Translations under genes and position numbers: made by a program
Part shown: positions 6,207 through 7,685 of the stretch, in pieces
How the letters are laid out: every line of letters begins with the position of its first letter
Position numbering within the stretch: position 1 is the first letter of the stretch
Assembly: GCA_003152255.1 (NCBI GenBank)
Contig: PLZT01000356.1
Location: 1-7,685, forward strand
DNA length: 7,685 nucleotides
Reading direction: 5' to 3'
Origin: Methylocystaceae bacterium
GTDB lineage: Bacteria; Pseudomonadota; Alphaproteobacteria; Rhizobiales; Beijerinckiaceae
Notes under the pieces: generated by a model
The model's input: the letters and a program-made list of their open reading frames with translations, nothing else
Told to the model about the DNA's origin: nothing
Databases searched by the model: none

Positions 6207-6253
6207 GTCTGGGGGACAAGGGGGCGTGGGTTCGAATCCCGCCACTCCGACCA
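6207..6253 (+). other. attR: 3' fragment of tRNA-Pro(GGG)
   Basis: This stretch reads as the 3' part of a tRNA-Pro. It has an anticodon loop CTGGGGG (6209-6215, anticodon GGG at 6211-6213), the 3' anticodon stem ACAAG, a variable loop, the T-arm GTGGG-TTCGAAT-CCCGC (6226-6242), the acceptor strand CACTCCG (6243-6249), discriminator A and an encoded CCA (6251-6253). G72 and A73 fit proline tRNA. The 5' half is absent: the required CGGAGTG and a D-arm are not found where position 1 should lie (about 6178), and pairing in the anticodon stem fails from 6206 leftward. A partial copy of this kind is left at the far end of an element that inserted into a tRNA 3' end. It should not be charged as a tRNA. 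Confidence 0.85.
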
Positions 6254-6432
6254 AACTACCTTCGCGGGCTTCCGCCAGCGTTCACAAACCCCAACAAATT
6301 CAATCAATGCCGTTTCGCCGACGCGCTTGCGCGTTCGCCGAGATTCGCTCGTCCGCCCGGGCGCGAGACCTCTCCGAGGTTGCCCATTACGTCGGCGTGG
6401 CGACGCTCGCCGTTAGGGGTGGTCAACATGGA
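6254..6432. other. Non-coding stretch right of attR
   Basis: From the end of the tRNA fragment to the next gene I see no supported gene. A plus-strand frame that runs through it (to about 6552) has no ribosome site and ends antisense to the next gene. A short direct repeat of TCGCCGA around a CGCGC-rich core is present but not interpretable. If the att call is right, this is the first host sequence. Confidence 0.5.
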
Positions 6433-6624
6433 TCAGATATTCTCTTTTCCCGAGAGCTTCTCAAGATCGGGAACTGTAAGTACCACGCCAGTCCGATCGG
6501 TAATTTTTATGTCTTGCTTTTTTTCTGCCTGAAGCTGTTTGACCAATTCTAGCGCAGCCGTCGCCGTCTCGCGTTGCTGTGCTGGCGCGGCTTTATCGGT
6601 CTCATGTGTGATCGCATATGCCAT
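6433..6624 (-). CDS. 63-residue small hypothetical protein
   Basis: Function unknown. A polar N-terminus (THETDKAAPAQQRETATAAL) leads into a helix (ALELVKQLQAEKK), a short strand pair (DIKITDRTGVVLTV) and a final helix (DLEKLSGKEN). The 'I-x-D-x-x-G-x-x-l-t-x-x-x-L-x-x-L' end resembles small cytoplasmic proteins common in Hyphomicrobiales, from memory only. ATG 6624 has a poor ribosome site (GGGGAT about 9 bases upstream). Base composition is more AT-rich here than in its neighbours. It lies just outside the proposed element boundary, so it is probably a host gene or the remnant of an earlier insertion at the same tRNA. Confidence 0.55.
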   Translation of the reverse strand: MAYAITHETDKAAPAQQRETATAALELVKQLQAEKKQDIKITDRTGVVLTVPDLEKLSGKENI

Positions 6625-6856
6625 CGTCCATATCCCCGTTCTTTGCGCTTAGCATAGCAAGGACATTGGACGAGGCGAGGCAACGTCAAGGGGCTCGAAC
6701 TTCAGACCGAAACGCCGCCGCTACTCGTCATTCTCGGCGTTTAAGTCCTCAATCGGGACAGACGCCACCTTGGCGCCGGCCACCACGCCTTTCCTCAGCC
6801 TGACGCCCGGCCCATTTTCCCCCGTCGCGCCGCGCGCCGTATGAAACGATTTACTA
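6625..6856. other. Intergenic region without a supported gene
   Basis: I see no convincing gene. A minus-strand frame ending at 6721 has a protein-like, GC3-rich tail (GVVAGAKVASVPIEDLNAEN), but its only ATG start (7074) would make it antisense to the whole signal-peptide gene, and it has no local start with a ribosome site. The promoter of the 63-residue gene should lie at about 6640-6690; no clear -35/-10 pair is seen. Confidence 0.4.
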
Positions 6857-6872
6857 TGTGCGTTAACGCACA
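6857..6872. promoter_or_regulatory. Perfect 16-bp palindrome, putative CRP/FNR-type operator 1
   Basis: TGTGCGTTAACGCACA is perfectly symmetrical and has the TGTG-N8-CACA layout of CRP/FNR-family sites. A -10-like TCTTAT lies at 6894-6899. If that is the -10 box, transcription starts near 6906 and the palindrome is centred at about -41.5, the class II activator position. It lies 68 bases before ATG 6941, and a second copy lies before the next gene. Confidence 0.6.
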
Positions 6873-6904
6873 GCGTTGCGTCGCGCTTTGGGGTCTTATG
6901 CCGC

Positions 6905-6923
6905 CATGCCCAAAACGGGCATG
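6905..6923 (+). promoter_or_regulatory. Leader hairpin before the small secreted-protein gene
   Basis: CATGCCC (6905-6911) pairs with GGGCATG (6917-6923) around AAAAC. It sits just before the AAAGGA ribosome site (6928-6933). There is no T run, so it is not a terminator. The downstream leader has a matching smaller hairpin (TGCCG/CGGCA, 7162-7174) in the same place. Confidence 0.45.
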
Positions 6924-6940
6924 TGCAAAAGGAACTCCCG

Positions 6941-7099
6941 ATGTTGACCGCCGCCACGCTTCGCCGCCTGCTGATCGCCGTCGCCGCGCTCTCAATGCGC
7001 ATGTTTTTCGCGGCGGAAGGCTTCGCGATGGCGAACACGCATGCCGTGGCCCATTCCAAGCCGGCCCCGTCCATGTCAGGCGGATGGATTTACGGCTGA
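6941..7099 (+). CDS. 52-residue protein with N-terminal signal peptide, function unknown
   Basis: A short gene with AAAGGA seven bases before ATG 6941. The N-terminus MLTAATLRRLLIAVAALSMR has a positive region (RR) and a hydrophobic core, followed by FFAAEGFAMANTHA. A signal-peptidase site after AMA or near FAA is plausible, leaving a 20-25 residue mature peptide rich in H, S, P and G (HAVAHSKPAPSMSGGWIYG). It could instead stay anchored in the inner membrane. It is not a recognised family. Its regulation looks real: a palindromic operator, a -10-like box and a leader hairpin precede it, and all recur before the next gene 252 bases downstream. It may be missed by gene callers because of its length. 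GC-rich third positions agree with coding, though the antisense frame scores similarly. Confidence 0.6.
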   Translation: MLTAATLRRLLIAVAALSMRMFFAAEGFAMANTHAVAHSKPAPSMSGGWIYG

Positions 7100-7111
7100 C
7101 ATCGCGGACAG

Positions 7112-7127
7112 TGTGCGCCAACGCACA
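7112..7127. promoter_or_regulatory. Imperfect palindrome, putative CRP/FNR-type operator 2
   Basis: TGTGCGCCAACGCACA has the same TGTGCG/CGCACA arms as operator 1, and only the central two bases break the symmetry. It lies 65 bases before ATG 7193. The -10-like TTTGAT (7149-7154) stands at the same distance from it as TCTTAT does from operator 1. The match in sequence and spacing suggests one regulator for both genes. Confidence 0.55.
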
Positions 7128-7192
7128 GCACTAGGTCAGAGTTTCGCCTTTGATGTCGCGATGCCGCCTCGGCAAGCGCCAAAGGAGTTTCT

Positions 7193-7685
7193 ATGTCCCC
7201 CGCCGCTGTGAATCCCGTGTGCCCCGACGACCAAATCGCCATCGTTCCTTCGACCGAGTCGCCAGCGCCGAGATCATCGAGCGCGATGCTCGACGAGATC
7301 ATAAGGAAACATTGGCGATCGCTCGAGGCAAGCCACAAGCCTTCGGCGTGGGACGCGCTGGATGGCGGCTATGGCGATGCTCGCCGCGCCTATCACGGTT
7401 GGGAGCATATCGCGGACCTGCTGGAGAAGCTGGACGGGCTTCAGGCGCTGTCCGCCAAGCCGGCGTTGATCGCGACGGCCATCTTTTGGCATGACTCCGT
7501 CTATGCGACGCAGGCGCCGGACGGCGGAAGGCGTTCCGACCTCGAGAATGTGCGGGACAGCGCGGAACTGTTTCTTCGCCACACTCTTTTGAACGCGGAC
7601 GACGCGGTTGCCGTCCATGAGTTGATCATGGCGACGGCGGATCACACGCGCGCCGAGGCGAGGAAAGAGCATTACGATGGCTTCG
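7193..7685 (+). CDS. HD-superfamily metal-dependent phosphohydrolase (COG4339-like), 3' end outside window
   Basis: The frame is open for 164 codons and runs off the right edge; the family is usually a little over 200 residues, so a short C-terminal part is missing. Metal-binding motifs are in order: RAYHGWEHI (H68, H72), ATAIFWHDSVY (H100-D101), the acidic SDLENVRDSAELF (E118), and LIMATADHT (H151). They fit the uncharacterised COG4339 HD proteins, some of which carry a misleading 'NMDA receptor subunit' database name. A phosphohydrolase acting on a nucleotide or other phosphoester is expected; the substrate is unknown. ATG 7193 has AAAGGAG five bases upstream. An ATG at 7286 would remove a proline/serine-rich 31-residue lead, but it lacks that ribosome site. 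The leader matches that of the preceding small gene. Confidence 0.88.
   Translation, partial: MSPAAVNPVCPDDQIAIVPSTESPAPRSSSAMLDEIIRKHWRSLEASHKPSAWDALDGGYGDARRAYHGWEHIADLLEKLDGLQALSAKPALIATAIFWHDSVYATQAPDGGRRSDLENVRDSAELFLRHTLLNADDAVAVHELIMATADHTRAEARKEHYDGF

Noticed and set aside
6178..6253. An intact tRNA-Pro gene
   Set aside because: The sequence where the 5' half should be does not pair with the acceptor strand and has no D-arm, so only the 3' part is a tRNA.
6166..6552. A 128-codon plus-strand frame crossing the tRNA fragment
   Set aside because: It reads through the attachment core and ends antisense to the 63-residue gene; it has no ribosome site and no coherent domain.
6721..7074. 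A 117-codon minus-strand frame with a protein-like C-terminal tail
   Set aside because: Its ATG would make it antisense to the signal-peptide gene and run it through operator 1. No ribosome site or closer ATG start is present. The tail alone might be the end of a decayed gene, but I cannot support it.
1..7685. CRISPR array, insertion-sequence ends or a restriction/defence cassette
   Set aside because: I found no regularly spaced repeats, no transposase frame and no nuclease or methylase motif other than the RuvC-like resolvase.

Overview
The window looks like the right-hand end of an integrated mobile element joined to host chromosome in a GC-rich alphaproteobacterium. The GC-rich codons, the protein styles and the tRNA-Pro attachment site fit Hyphomicrobiales (Rhizobiales), possibly a methanotroph-like relative. 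That placement is an impression, not a search result.

Positions 1-4024 hold a compact replication operon on the minus strand. In transcription order it encodes an AlpA-type excisionase/regulator, a 68-residue unknown, a stand-alone TSCPD-domain protein, a RuvC-like Holliday junction resolvase, a 76-residue unknown, a 138-residue unknown, and a large Toprim primase / AAA_25 (RepA-type) helicase fusion. The last gene starts at 2148 and runs off the left edge. Almost every junction is an ATGA or TGATG overlap, so the genes are probably translationally coupled and expressed as one unit.

Positions 4116-5995 hold a second minus-strand operon: a P4-type tyrosine integrase and, overlapping it by four bases, a 197-residue protein of unknown function. 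A 91-bp gap with a bulged inverted repeat separates this operon from the replication operon.

Positions 5996-6253 look like the recombination region. Four copies of TGGGTTCAA lie upstream of the integrase, together with a separate 10-bp inverted repeat. The region ends in the 3' part of a tRNA-Pro(GGG) gene, from the anticodon arm to CCA, with no matching 5' half. This is the expected form of an attR site: the intact tRNA should lie beyond the left edge, and host chromosome should start at about 6254.

Positions 6254-7685 look like host flank. They hold a small minus-strand hypothetical gene, a 52-residue plus-strand protein with an apparent signal peptide (too short for routine ORF calling), and the start of an HD-superfamily phosphohydrolase that runs off the right edge. 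The last two genes are preceded by matching leaders. Each has a TGTGCG-N4-CGCACA palindrome, a -10-like hexamer, a hairpin and an AAAGGA ribosome site at nearly the same spacing. This suggests control by one CRP/FNR-like regulator and is the least expected signal in the window.
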